From: an uncultured Bacilli bacterium
Lineage (GTDB): Bacteria; Bacillota_I; Bacilli_A; RFN20; CAG-631
DNA length: 8,860 nt
NCBI GenBank assembly: GCA_934202505.1
Contig: CAKPXW010000072.1
Coordinates: forward strand, 1 to 8,860
Direction: 5' to 3'
Shown: in pieces, positions 1 to 5,980 of the stretch
How positions within the stretch are numbered: position 1 is the stretch's first letter
Layout: every line of letters begins with the position of its first letter
Notes under the pieces: model-generated
The model's database searches: none
The model's input: the letters and a program-made list of their open reading frames with translations, nothing else
What the model was told of the DNA's origin: nothing
Program-made: the position numbers and the translations under genes

Positions 1-543
1 CTTTTAGTGTTATTACTTGCAATAGACCAAATAAGTAAACGTCTTGCCGTACATTTTCTAAAAGGTGGAAAGATTGTAAAAATTATAGGTGACTTTTTCA
101 CACTTGAATTAACTTATAATTCAGGTATTGCTTTTTCGTTATTAAAGAATGCTCCTGGATGGGTATTAGCAAGTATTTCAATTATTGCTTGTATTGCTCT
201 TGAATACTATTTAATAAAGAAAAAACCAGATGATAAAATATTAAATATCGGAATAATTTGTTTAATTGCTGGTGCTCTTGGCAATGGTATAGATAGATGG
301 CTTATGGTTTTTGGAGTTTATAAGGGAGTTATTGATTTTTTTGCCACTGATTATTTCGCTGTATTTAATGTTGCTGACATTTATGTAACCATTACTTGCA
401 TAGGACTTTTAATTTATGCCATATTTGGTCATGATGATAGTGAACCATCTTATAAGGAGTTAAAAGAAGCTAAAAAGAAACTTGAACAAGAACAAGCAAG
501 TGAGGAAACTAATGATGAAGAAAATCAATCAACTAGTAACTAA
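1..543 (+). CDS. lspA: Lipoprotein signal peptidase II (5' partial)
   Basis: Membrane aspartic protease that removes the signal peptide from diacylated prolipoproteins. The open frame runs to the left edge (Leu-Leu before the GTG at position 7), so the true start is outside the window; numbering below begins at that GTG. All family signatures are visible: DQISK at 7-11 (first conserved box), YNSGIAF at 37-43, GNGIDRW at 92-98 and FNVADIY at 120-126. D96 and D124 match the catalytic aspartate pair. Hydrophobic segments lie at about 52-70, 79-95 and 122-141, as expected for the later helices of a four-helix protein. After the last helix there is a hydrophilic tail of about 37 residues rich in Glu, Lys, Gln and Asn (142-178), longer than usual for LspA and predicted to be cytoplasmic. 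Its 3' end overlaps the next gene by about 32 bp. The lspA then rluD-family order is also seen in Bacillus subtilis (lspA-ylyB). Confidence 0.95.
   Translation, partial: LLVLLLAIDQISKRLAVHFLKGGKIVKIIGDFFTLELTYNSGIAFSLLKNAPGWVLASISIIACIALEYYLIKKKPDDKILNIGIICLIAGALGNGIDRWLMVFGVYKGVIDFFATDYFAVFNVADIYVTITCIGLLIYAIFGHDDSEPSYKELKEAKKKLEQEQASEETNDEENQSTSN
502..517 (+). promoter_or_regulatory. Ribosome binding site that decides the rluD start
   Basis: GAGG at 502-505 lies 6 nt before the ATG at 512 and 9 nt before the ATG at 515, all inside the lspA coding tail. This favours a 320-aa (or 319-aa) product over the longer frame beginning with TTG at 482. Confidence 0.65.
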
Positions 544-1474
544 TTTTGATGATTTAGATAGTGATTTATTTATTGTAAATCAAGAAGATGCTAATAATAG
601 ACTTGATAAGTTTCTTAAAGAAAAGAAAGAAAATATATCTAGAAATTATTTACAAGATTTAATAAAAGAAGGATACGTTTTTGTAAACGATAAACAAACT
701 ACAAAACCATCTTTAATTTTAGAAGAAAATGATAAAATTCTAATTTATTATAAAATGGTAGAAGATTTAAATATCTTACCTGAAAATATTCCTTTAAATA
801 TAGTTTATGAAGATGATGATGTTATTGTCATTAATAAAGAATCAGGTATGGTAGTTCATCCATCTCCTGGACATGTTAATAATACACTAGTAAATGCTTT
901 ACTATATCATTGTAAAAATCTTAGTACTATAAATGGTATAAAAAGACCTGGAATAGTACATAGAATTGATAAAGATACATCTGGACTTTTAGTTGTTGCT
1001 AAAAATGATAATGCTCATAATTTTCTTGCCAATCAATTAAAAGATCATAGTATGGCAAGAACATATTATTGTATCGTAAAAGGAATTCCTGAAAGCAAAA
1101 AAGGAATGATAAAAACACTAATAGGACGTGATAAAAAAGATCGTTTAAAACAAGCGGTGGTTAATGAAAATGGAAAAGAAGCTATTACTGAATTTGAACT
1201 TATTAAAACAATTGGTAGTAACTATTCTTTAATCAAATGTCATTTACAGACAGGAAGAACTCATCAAATTAGAGTTCATATGAATTTTATTAAACATCCA
1301 ATTATAAATGATCCATTATATGGTGAAAATAATAAAATAAAAATGGATACTTATTTATTACTTCATGCAGCTTGTCTTGATTTTGTTCATCCAACAAGTA
1401 AAGAAAAAATGCATTTTGAAATCGATTTACCAGAAAGATTTTATAAAGTAATGGATTTTTTAAAAGATAAATAG
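512..1474 (+). CDS. rluD: RluD/YlyB-family 23S rRNA pseudouridine synthase
   Basis: Predicted to isomerise uridines to pseudouridine in large-subunit rRNA. From the ATG at 512 the protein is 320 aa. An N-terminal S4 RNA-binding domain covers about 27-80 (NRLDKFL at 29-35, then NYLQDLIKEGYVFVND). The catalytic domain follows, with HRIDKDTSGLLVVAK at 150-164, where D153 is the expected nucleophile, and the conserved QTGRTHQIRVHM at 246-257. The frame stays open upstream to a TTG at 482, but the ATG at 512 has a GAGG at 502-505, 6 nt upstream, while the TTG has no clear site; a second ATG at 515 is the alternative. The start lies inside lspA, so translation is probably coupled. The stop codon is TAG. 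By position next to lspA it corresponds to B. subtilis YlyB. The exact uridine targets (RluD-like 1911/1915/1917 or others) cannot be told from sequence alone. Confidence 0.93.
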   Translation: MMKKINQLVTNFDDLDSDLFIVNQEDANNRLDKFLKEKKENISRNYLQDLIKEGYVFVNDKQTTKPSLILEENDKILIYYKMVEDLNILPENIPLNIVYEDDDVIVINKESGMVVHPSPGHVNNTLVNALLYHCKNLSTINGIKRPGIVHRIDKDTSGLLVVAKNDNAHNFLANQLKDHSMARTYYCIVKGIPESKKGMIKTLIGRDKKDRLKQAVVNENGKEAITEFELIKTIGSNYSLIKCHLQTGRTHQIRVHMNFIKHPIINDPLYGENNKIKMDTYLLLHAACLDFVHPTSKEKMHFEIDLPERFYKVMDFLKDK

Positions 1475-1478
1475 GAGG
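1473..1478 (+). promoter_or_regulatory. Shine-Dalgarno of the aminopeptidase gene, overlapping the rluD stop
   Basis: A perfect AGGAGG sits 8 nt before the ATG at 1487. Its first two bases are the last two of the rluD TAG stop (1472-1474), so ribosomes terminating on rluD finish on top of the next initiation site. Confidence 0.85.
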
Positions 1479-1486
1479 TTTTAATC

Positions 1487-2716
1487 ATGAAAAAAAGTAT
1501 ATTAAGAAATTATGCAAAATTAATAGTTAAAAAAGGTGTTAATGTACAAAAAAATCAAGATGTAATAATTAATGCCTCTGTAGATACAGCTTATTTTGTA
1601 AAATATGTAGTAGAAGAGGCTTATAAAGCTCATGCTAGAAAAGTAAGTGTTGAATGGAATTTTGATGATTTAACTAAACTTGCATATAAATATGAATCTA
1701 TTGAATCTTTATCGACAATTCCAACATGGAAAAAAGAAAAACTACAATATCGTGTTGATACATTACCAGCAATGATTCATATTTTATCTGATGATCCAGA
1801 TGGATTAAGTAGCATTAATCAAGAAAAACTTCTTCAAGTAAAAAAAGCAACAGGACCTATTTTGATGAAATATCGTGAAGAAATGGATAATAAATTCCAA
1901 TGGACAATTATTGGTATTCCAAGTCCTGCTTGGGCTAAGAAAGTTTTTCCTAATTTATCAAAAGCAAAAGCAATGGATGCTTTATGGGATGCTATATTAA
2001 AAGTAACAAGAGTTTATGGAAATCCATTATTAAATTGGGATGAACATAACAAAAATTTAAGCGAAAAAGCTAATAAGTTAAATGATTTAATGATTAAATC
2101 ATTACACTATAAAGCTAATAATGGAACAGATTTTACTATTGATATTCAAAATTGTATGAAATTTGCCTCTGGTGGTGAATATACATTATCTAAAGTATTT
2201 TATAATCCTAATATGCCAACTGAAGAATGTTTTACATCGCCTGAAAAAAATAGTTGCAATGGAACTGTTTATGCAAGTAAACCACTATCTGTAAATGGCA
2301 GTGTAGTAACTGATTTTGGTTTTAAATTTGTAAATGGTAAAGTAGTTGAAGTACTTGCAAAAAATGCTAAAGATAAGGAAATTTTGGAAAAATTAGTTTC
2401 TACAGATGAAGGAGCAGCTTATCTTGGAGAAGTTGCCTTAGTACCATTTGATTCTCCAGTCAATCAAACAAATGTATTATTCTTTAACACTTTATATGAT
2501 GAAAATGCCTGTTGTCATTTAGCACTTGGTAGAGCCTTTAATGAATGTATTAAAGACTTTGATAAATTAAGTGATAAAGAAATAGAAACAGTAAATCTTA
2601 ACAAATCTATGATTCATGTAGACTTTATGATTGGAACAAATGATTTATCAATTGTTGCAACTACTTATGATAATAAACAAGTTACAATTTTTAAAGATGG
2701 ACTTTGGGTAATATAA
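1487..2716 (+). CDS. ampS: M29-family metallo-aminopeptidase (AmpS/PepS/AmpT-like)
   Basis: Cytoplasmic exopeptidase that removes N-terminal residues from peptides using divalent metal ions. The 409-aa length is typical of peptidase family M29. The N-terminal part (1-190) includes the family-like opening LRNYAKLIVKKGVNVQ and the HILSDDPDGL region. The C-terminal metal site shows PNMPTEECFTSPE at 241-253 (E246/E247), GEVALVP at 314-320 (E315), YDENACCHLALG at 337-348 (E339, H344) and IHVDFMIG at 376-383 (H377, D379). These line up in order and spacing with the Glu/Glu/Glu/His/His/Asp set described for AmpT and AmpS. One deviation: seven residues after the metal-ligand His, where the family normally has Tyr (HLALGxAY), this protein has Phe (F351). 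There is no signal peptide. It sits 12 bp after rluD and 2 bp before the LRAT-like gene, so it is probably co-transcribed with both. Confidence 0.93.
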   Translation: MKKSILRNYAKLIVKKGVNVQKNQDVIINASVDTAYFVKYVVEEAYKAHARKVSVEWNFDDLTKLAYKYESIESLSTIPTWKKEKLQYRVDTLPAMIHILSDDPDGLSSINQEKLLQVKKATGPILMKYREEMDNKFQWTIIGIPSPAWAKKVFPNLSKAKAMDALWDAILKVTRVYGNPLLNWDEHNKNLSEKANKLNDLMIKSLHYKANNGTDFTIDIQNCMKFASGGEYTLSKVFYNPNMPTEECFTSPEKNSCNGTVYASKPLSVNGSVVTDFGFKFVNGKVVEVLAKNAKDKEILEKLVSTDEGAAYLGEVALVPFDSPVNQTNVLFFNTLYDENACCHLALGRAFNECIKDFDKLSDKEIETVNLNKSMIHVDFMIGTNDLSIVATTYDNKQVTIFKDGLWVI

Positions 2717-2718
2717 TA

Positions 2719-3129
2719 ATGTTTGAAAATAAAAAACCTACCTATGGGGATCAAATTAGAGTTAATAGAAAAATGTATTATCATTATGGAATATATGTTG
2801 ATGATTCAACTATAATACATTTTGCCTCTAATGAAGAAGGACATGAACTTGATCCAAGTTATGCTTGTGTTTGCATTACAAATCTTCAAAGTTTTTTAAA
2901 AGATGGAATAGTTGAGGTTAGAACATATTCAGAAGAAGAATTAAAACTTAAAAGAAGTCCCCAAGATATTGTAAATTATGCTTTTTTAAATTTAGGAAGA
3001 AAAGGTTACAATTTAATTAGTAATAATTGCGAACACTTTGCCAATGAATGTGTTTTTGGAAAAAGTGAATCAACACAAGTTAATAATGTAAAAAGTTTTA
3101 TAAATAATCTATTTAATGAAAGAAAGTGA
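2719..3129 (+). CDS. LRAT/HRASLS-like domain protein (NlpC/P60 superfamily)
   Basis: A 136-aa single-domain protein resembling lecithin:retinol acyltransferase and H-RAS-like-suppressor (phospholipase A/acyltransferase) proteins, the permuted branch of the NlpC/P60 thiol hydrolases. Visible signatures in order: GDQIRVNR at 10-17, YHYGIYV at 21-27, IIHFAS at 32-37 and NNCEHFANECVFGK at 102-115. H22, H34 and C104 correspond in order and approximate spacing to the His-His-Cys catalytic set of the eukaryotic enzymes (H23, H35, C113 in HRASLS3/PLA2G16). There is no signal peptide and no C-terminal membrane anchor, unlike the mammalian members, so it should be soluble and cytoplasmic. The frame extends upstream to a TTG at 2704, but that lies inside the aminopeptidase gene; the ATG at 2719, 2 bp after the upstream stop, fits coupled translation, and no good Shine-Dalgarno is seen. 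It is the only gene of its unit ending in TGA. Substrate unknown; acyltransferase, phospholipase or amidase activity are all possible. Confidence 0.8.
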   Translation: MFENKKPTYGDQIRVNRKMYYHYGIYVDDSTIIHFASNEEGHELDPSYACVCITNLQSFLKDGIVEVRTYSEEELKLKRSPQDIVNYAFLNLGRKGYNLISNNCEHFANECVFGKSESTQVNNVKSFINNLFNERK

Positions 3130-3149
3130 AATATCTTTCTTTTTTCTTT
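3119..3149 (+). terminator. Weak Rho-independent terminator after the LRAT-like gene
   Basis: An 8-bp A/T-rich stem (3119-3126 with 3135-3142, core AGAAAG/CTTTCT) and an 8-nt loop are followed by a T-tract broken by one C. The left arm overlaps the end of the coding sequence. With only two G-C pairs it may be leaky; the T-tract also runs into the -35 box of the csoR promoter. Confidence 0.5.
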
Positions 3150-3174
3150 ACATTTTTATTTTTTATATTATAAT
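3147..3174 (+). promoter_or_regulatory. Sigma-A-type promoter of the csoR-copA operon
   Basis: TTTACA at 3147-3152 (5 of 6 to TTGACA), 16 bp spacer, perfect TATAAT at 3169-3174. The predicted transcription start is near 3181, giving a leader of about 20 nt before csoR. Confidence 0.75.
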
Positions 3175-3178
3175 AGAG

Positions 3179-3199
3179 ATACACCGGGAGGGGGTGTGC
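3179..3199 (+). promoter_or_regulatory. Predicted CsoR operator overlapping the csoR ribosome binding site
   Basis: ACACC at 3181-3185 and GGTGT at 3193-3197 form a perfect 5-bp inverted repeat around GGGAGGG. This G-rich pseudo-palindrome stands out in a very AT-rich region and has the architecture known for CsoR/RcnR-family operators (short inverted repeat flanking a G/C tract). It starts at the predicted transcription start, so bound CsoR would block initiation or early elongation. The same G-run (3186-3194) also serves as the Shine-Dalgarno for csoR. The operator role is inferred from position and symmetry. Confidence 0.65.
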
Positions 3200-3200
3200 T

Positions 3201-3458
3201 ATGACAGAAGAAAGAAAAAAAGCTTTAACAAACTTAAAAACTGTTAAAGGCCAAATTGAAGGAATAATCAAAATGATAGATGATAATCGTTATTGCATAG
3301 ACATTTCCAATCAAATTCAAGCAAGTATCGCTATTTTAAAAAAAGCCAATTATGAAATTTTGCAAGGACATTTAAACAATTGCATAAAAAACGATTTAAA
3401 AGATAACAGTCAAGAAAAGGTTGATGAAATATTATCAATAATAAAAAGGATGAGTTAA
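3201..3458 (+). CDS. csoR: CsoR-type copper-sensing repressor
   Basis: An 85-aa all-helical DNA-binding repressor of the CsoR/RcnR (DUF156) family, which in its metal-free form binds operators as a tetramer and releases DNA on binding Cu(I). The family core is visible: VKGQIEGIIKMIDDNRYCIDI at 15-35 and LQGHLNNCI at 54-62. The ligand pattern is C32, H57 and C61 (Cys-x24-His-x3-Cys), which matches the Cu(I) site of Mycobacterium CsoR (C36/H61/C65) and differs from the His-containing nickel/cobalt set of RcnR and the formaldehyde sensor FrmR. Y31, next to the first Cys, matches the second-shell Tyr of CsoR, and E76 is close to the expected second-shell Glu. It lies 1 bp upstream of copA and is preceded by its own promoter and a G-rich candidate operator, so it should be autoregulated together with the pump. 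Confidence 0.93.
   Translation: MTEERKKALTNLKTVKGQIEGIIKMIDDNRYCIDISNQIQASIAILKKANYEILQGHLNNCIKNDLKDNSQEKVDEILSIIKRMS
3446..3450 (+). promoter_or_regulatory. copA Shine-Dalgarno inside the csoR end
   Basis: AAGGA at 3446-3450 precedes the copA ATG (3460) by 9 nt and lies within the last codons of csoR, consistent with coupled translation of repressor and pump. Confidence 0.6.
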
Positions 3459-3459
3459 T

Positions 3460-5865
3460 ATGAAAAAGAAATTTATTGTAATAGGCATGAGTTGCTCTGC
3501 ATGTGCAAGTCATGTAAACAAAGCCTTAACATCTTTAAAAGGAGTAAGCAATGTTAATGTTAATTTAGTTGCTAATACTGTAGAACTTGAAGTGGAAAAT
3601 GTAACTGATGAGCAATTATTTAAAGCTGTAGAAAAAGTAGGCTATGGATTAAAAAAATTAGATGAAAATGAATATGCTAAAAAAAGTAATGCAAAATTTA
3701 TTAAATTATTGATTTCTGTAGCATTTTTAGTTTTATTACTTTATGTTGCTATGGGGCCAATGATCGGAATTCCATTTTTTATTGATCCGATGGAAAAACC
3801 ATTAATTTATGGAATTATTCAAATAATAATTTTACTTCCTATTGTAATTTTAAATTTTCATTATTTTACAAGTGGTTTTAAAAAACTAATTCATGCAAAT
3901 CCAAATATGGATAGTTTAGTAGCTTTAGGTGCAAGTGCTGCTATTTTATATAGTTTATATTCAATGATTATGATAATTATTGGCATGGTAACTAATAATC
4001 ATGAATTAATTCATAAGCATCATATGGATTTTTATTTTGAAGGAGCAGGCTCAATATTAACGCTGGTAAGTATTGGTAAATATATTGAAACAAGAAGTAA
4101 AAGTAAAACTTCTTCAGCCATTAAAGAATTATTAAAATTACAAGGAAATGAAACAATAAAAGTTGAAAATGATAAAGAAATAATATGCAAGGTTGAAGAT
4201 ATAAAATTTGATGATATTTTAAAAATTAAAGAGGGAATGATTATTCCTGTAGATGGTATTATTGTTTCAGGCAATGCCTCTGTTGATGAATCATCATTAA
4301 CAGGTGAATCAATACCTGTATTTAAAAAAGAAAATGATAAAGTTGTTAGTGGTACTATAAATACTAATGGATTAATTATTATAAAAGCTAGAAGTACTAC
4401 CGCAAATTCTACTCTTGCTAAAATTATTTCTCTAGTAGAAGAAGCCTCAACTTCTAAAGCACCAATTTCAAGACTTGCCGATAAAGTTTCGGGAATATTT
4501 GTGCCAATTGTAATGGCAATTTCCTTAATAACATTTTTAATACATTTAATTGTTACAAAAAGTTTTGCTACCTCTTTAACATATGGAATATCTGTATTAG
4601 TTATATCTTGTCCATGTGCGTTAGGTCTTGCAACACCTATTGCTATTATGATTGCGACAGGAATTGGTGCTAAAAATCATTTACTAATTAAAAATGCCGA
4701 AGCTTTAGAAAAGTTACATTCAATAGATACAGTCGTTATGGATAAAACAGGTACTATAACTACAGGAAAACTAGAAATAAGTAGTGAAACTATTTATGAT
4801 GATAATTTTAAATCAATTATTTACTCACTAGAATCAATGTCAAATCACCCACTAGCTAAGGCAATTAGTGTTGCTTATTCTAAGGAAACAAAACAAAATG
4901 TAACTGATTATCAAGCAATTATGGGAAAAGGAATTACTGGAATTATTGATAATACAAAATATTATTCTGGAAATCTTGAATTCATAAAAGAAAACTGTAA
5001 AGGAAAAATTGATATTGATAATAATGGGCTTTCTATAATAATTCTTGCAAGTAAAGAAAAGATTCTAGGATATGTTACTTTACAAGATAAAATCAAAGAC
5101 AGTTCAAAATTTGCTATTTCTTTATTTAAAAAAGCTAATATTAAAACTATTATGCTAACAGGGGATAATGAAAATAACGCAGAAATAGTAAAAAAAATCG
5201 TTGAAGTTGATGAAATTATTGCTAATGTTTTACCAGATCAAAAAGCAAGTGTTGTTAAAAAAATACAAGACGAAAATCATAAAGTATTAATGATAGGTGA
5301 TGGTATAAATGATTCAATTGCCTTAGAAAGTGCTTATGTATCAATGGCAATTGGGGCTGGAAGTGATGTTGCGATATCATCTTCTGATATTGTTCTTGCT
5401 AAAAATGATTTACTAGATGCATATAATGCTTATATGTTATCTAAAAAAACTATAAAAAATATTAAAATGAATTTATTTTGGGCATTTTTCTATAATGCAA
5501 TATCAATTCCCCTTGCTTGTGGAATTATCCCTTCAATTAAACTTACTCCAACAATAGCTGCTCTTGCTATGTCATTTAGTTCAGTATTTGTTGTATGTAA
5601 TGCCTTAAGACTATATCATTTTAAAAAAGAAACATTAGAAAATAGAAAGGAATTAGTTAAAATGGAAAAGATTATCAAAGTAGATGGCATGATGTGTAAT
5701 CATTGTGTTATGCATGTTGAAAAGGCTCTTAAAGAACTATCTTTTATAAAAGATGTCAAAGTTTCTTTAGCAGATAAAGAAGTTGTAATTACTTATGAAG
5801 GTAATTATGATGAAAAAGCCATAAAAGAAGCTATTAAAAATGCAGGATATACTGTAGTTGAATAA
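3460..5865 (+). CDS. copA: Cu(I)-exporting P1B-1 ATPase with N- and C-terminal metal-binding domains
   Basis: An 801-aa inner-membrane copper pump. Order of parts: N-terminal HMA domain (1-68, GMSCSAC with C12/C15); helices MA and MB (about 82-97 and 114-135); two more helices (about 153-176 and 192-207); actuator domain with TGES at 281-284; helices at about 345-366 and 373-400, with the transport-site CPC at 384-386; phosphorylation D428 in DKTGT; nucleotide-binding His-Pro at 463-464; TGDN at 567-570; GDGINDS at 613-619; and two final helices with YN at 678-679 and MSFSS at 704-708. CPC, YN and MxxSS together are the Cu(I)-specific P1B-1 signature. The short outward-facing loop at 177-190 carries four His (H181, H185, H187, H188). 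Unusually, after the normal end of a CopA (NALRL, 714-718) the frame continues through a charged linker into a complete second HMA domain (735-801, GMMCNHC with C746/C749), resembling the chaperone CopZ. There is no separate copZ in the operon. Confidence 0.96.
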   Translation: MKKKFIVIGMSCSACASHVNKALTSLKGVSNVNVNLVANTVELEVENVTDEQLFKAVEKVGYGLKKLDENEYAKKSNAKFIKLLISVAFLVLLLYVAMGPMIGIPFFIDPMEKPLIYGIIQIIILLPIVILNFHYFTSGFKKLIHANPNMDSLVALGASAAILYSLYSMIMIIIGMVTNNHELIHKHHMDFYFEGAGSILTLVSIGKYIETRSKSKTSSAIKELLKLQGNETIKVENDKEIICKVEDIKFDDILKIKEGMIIPVDGIIVSGNASVDESSLTGESIPVFKKENDKVVSGTINTNGLIIIKARSTTANSTLAKIISLVEEASTSKAPISRLADKVSGIFVPIVMAISLITFLIHLIVTKSFATSLTYGISVLVISCPCALGLATPIAIMIATGIGAKNHLLIKNAEALEKLHSIDTVVMDKTGTITTGKLEISSETIYDDNFKSIIYSLESMSNHPLAKAISVAYSKETKQNVTDYQAIMGKGITGIIDNTKYYSGNLEFIKENCKGKIDIDNNGLSIIILASKEKILGYVTLQDKIKDSSKFAISLFKKANIKTIMLTGDNENNAEIVKKIVEVDEIIANVLPDQKASVVKKIQDENHKVLMIGDGINDSIALESAYVSMAIGAGSDVAISSSDIVLAKNDLLDAYNAYMLSKKTIKNIKMNLFWAFFYNAISIPLACGIIPSIKLTPTIAALAMSFSSVFVVCNALRLYHFKKETLENRKELVKMEKIIKVDGMMCNHCVMHVEKALKELSFIKDVKVSLADKEVVITYEGNYDEKAIKEAIKNAGYTVVE
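5646..5865 (+). other. CopZ-like C-terminal HMA module of CopA with possible internal start
   Basis: Within copA, an ATG at 5662 (M735) is preceded by AAAGGA at 5646-5651, 10 nt upstream. Starting there would give a 67-aa protein consisting of just one HMA domain: MEKIIKVDGMMCNHC, then the usual beta-alpha-beta pattern ending NAGYTVVE, the size of a stand-alone CopZ. The sequence directly shows the domain and the candidate signal; whether ribosomes start there is inference. The simplest alternative is that the domain acts only as a tethered metal-binding domain of the pump. Confidence 0.4.
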
Positions 5866-5869
5866 TCAG

Positions 5870-5903
5870 AAGTGCTTAAGGTATTATACTTTAAGCATTT
5901 TTT
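5870..5903 (+). terminator. Rho-independent terminator of the csoR-copA operon
   Basis: A 14-bp stem (5870-5883 with 5887-5900, including two G-U pairs) with a TTA triloop; core TGCTTAA pairs with TTAAGCA. A run of six T (5898-5903) begins at the stem base. It sits 4 bp after the copA stop. Confidence 0.88.
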
Positions 5904-5932
5904 ATGGTGCTTTTTCATATTTACGATATAAA

Positions 5933-5961
5933 TTGCGATTTTTCTTAAATTATTATATAAT
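5933..5961 (+). promoter_or_regulatory. Predicted promoter of the HAD-dCMP deaminase-dinB-xer operon
   Basis: TTGCGA at 5933-5938 (4 of 6 to TTGACA), 17 bp spacer, perfect TATAAT at 5956-5961. The predicted start near 5968 leaves a leader of only about 13 nt that begins within the Shine-Dalgarno. No LexA/DinR-type box (CGAAC-N4-GTTCG) is visible around it. Confidence 0.6.
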
Positions 5962-5963
5962 TT

Positions 5964-5973
5964 AGGGGAGGTG
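5964..5973 (+). promoter_or_regulatory. Strong Shine-Dalgarno for the HAD-family gene
   Basis: AGGGGAGGTG at 5964-5973 ends 7 nt before the ATG at 5981. It fixes the start of the HAD-family gene and lies directly behind the predicted -10 box. Confidence 0.75.
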
Positions 5974-5980
5974 AATATAA

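Noticed and set aside
482..511. TTG start giving a 330-aa RluD-family protein
   Set aside because: No Shine-Dalgarno precedes it, and the ATG at 512 has one at good spacing; the extra ten residues are low-complexity and encoded within the lspA tail.
2704..2718. TTG start giving a 141-aa LRAT-like protein
   Set aside because: It lies inside the aminopeptidase end and adds only five residues before the conserved domain; the ATG at 2719 is the simpler start.
3127..3129. TGA as a possible Trp codon (Mycoplasma code)
   Set aside because: Trp is TGG throughout; this TGA follows a complete LRAT-like domain and sits in a terminator hairpin, so it reads as a normal stop.
3331..3513. Minus-strand open frame across the csoR-copA junction
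   Set aside because: It lies antisense to two well-supported genes, has no ribosome site and reads as Cys/Leu/Phe-rich shadow sequence without a recognisable domain.
4032..4274. Minus-strand open frame inside copA (and similar ones at 5805-5993 and 8070-8312)
   Set aside because: All are antisense shadows of conserved coding sequence, with composition typical of reversed AT-rich codons.
5904..5980. LexA/DinR SOS operator ahead of the dinB operon
   Set aside because: No GAAC-N4-GTTC-type palindrome is present between the copA terminator and the HAD gene.
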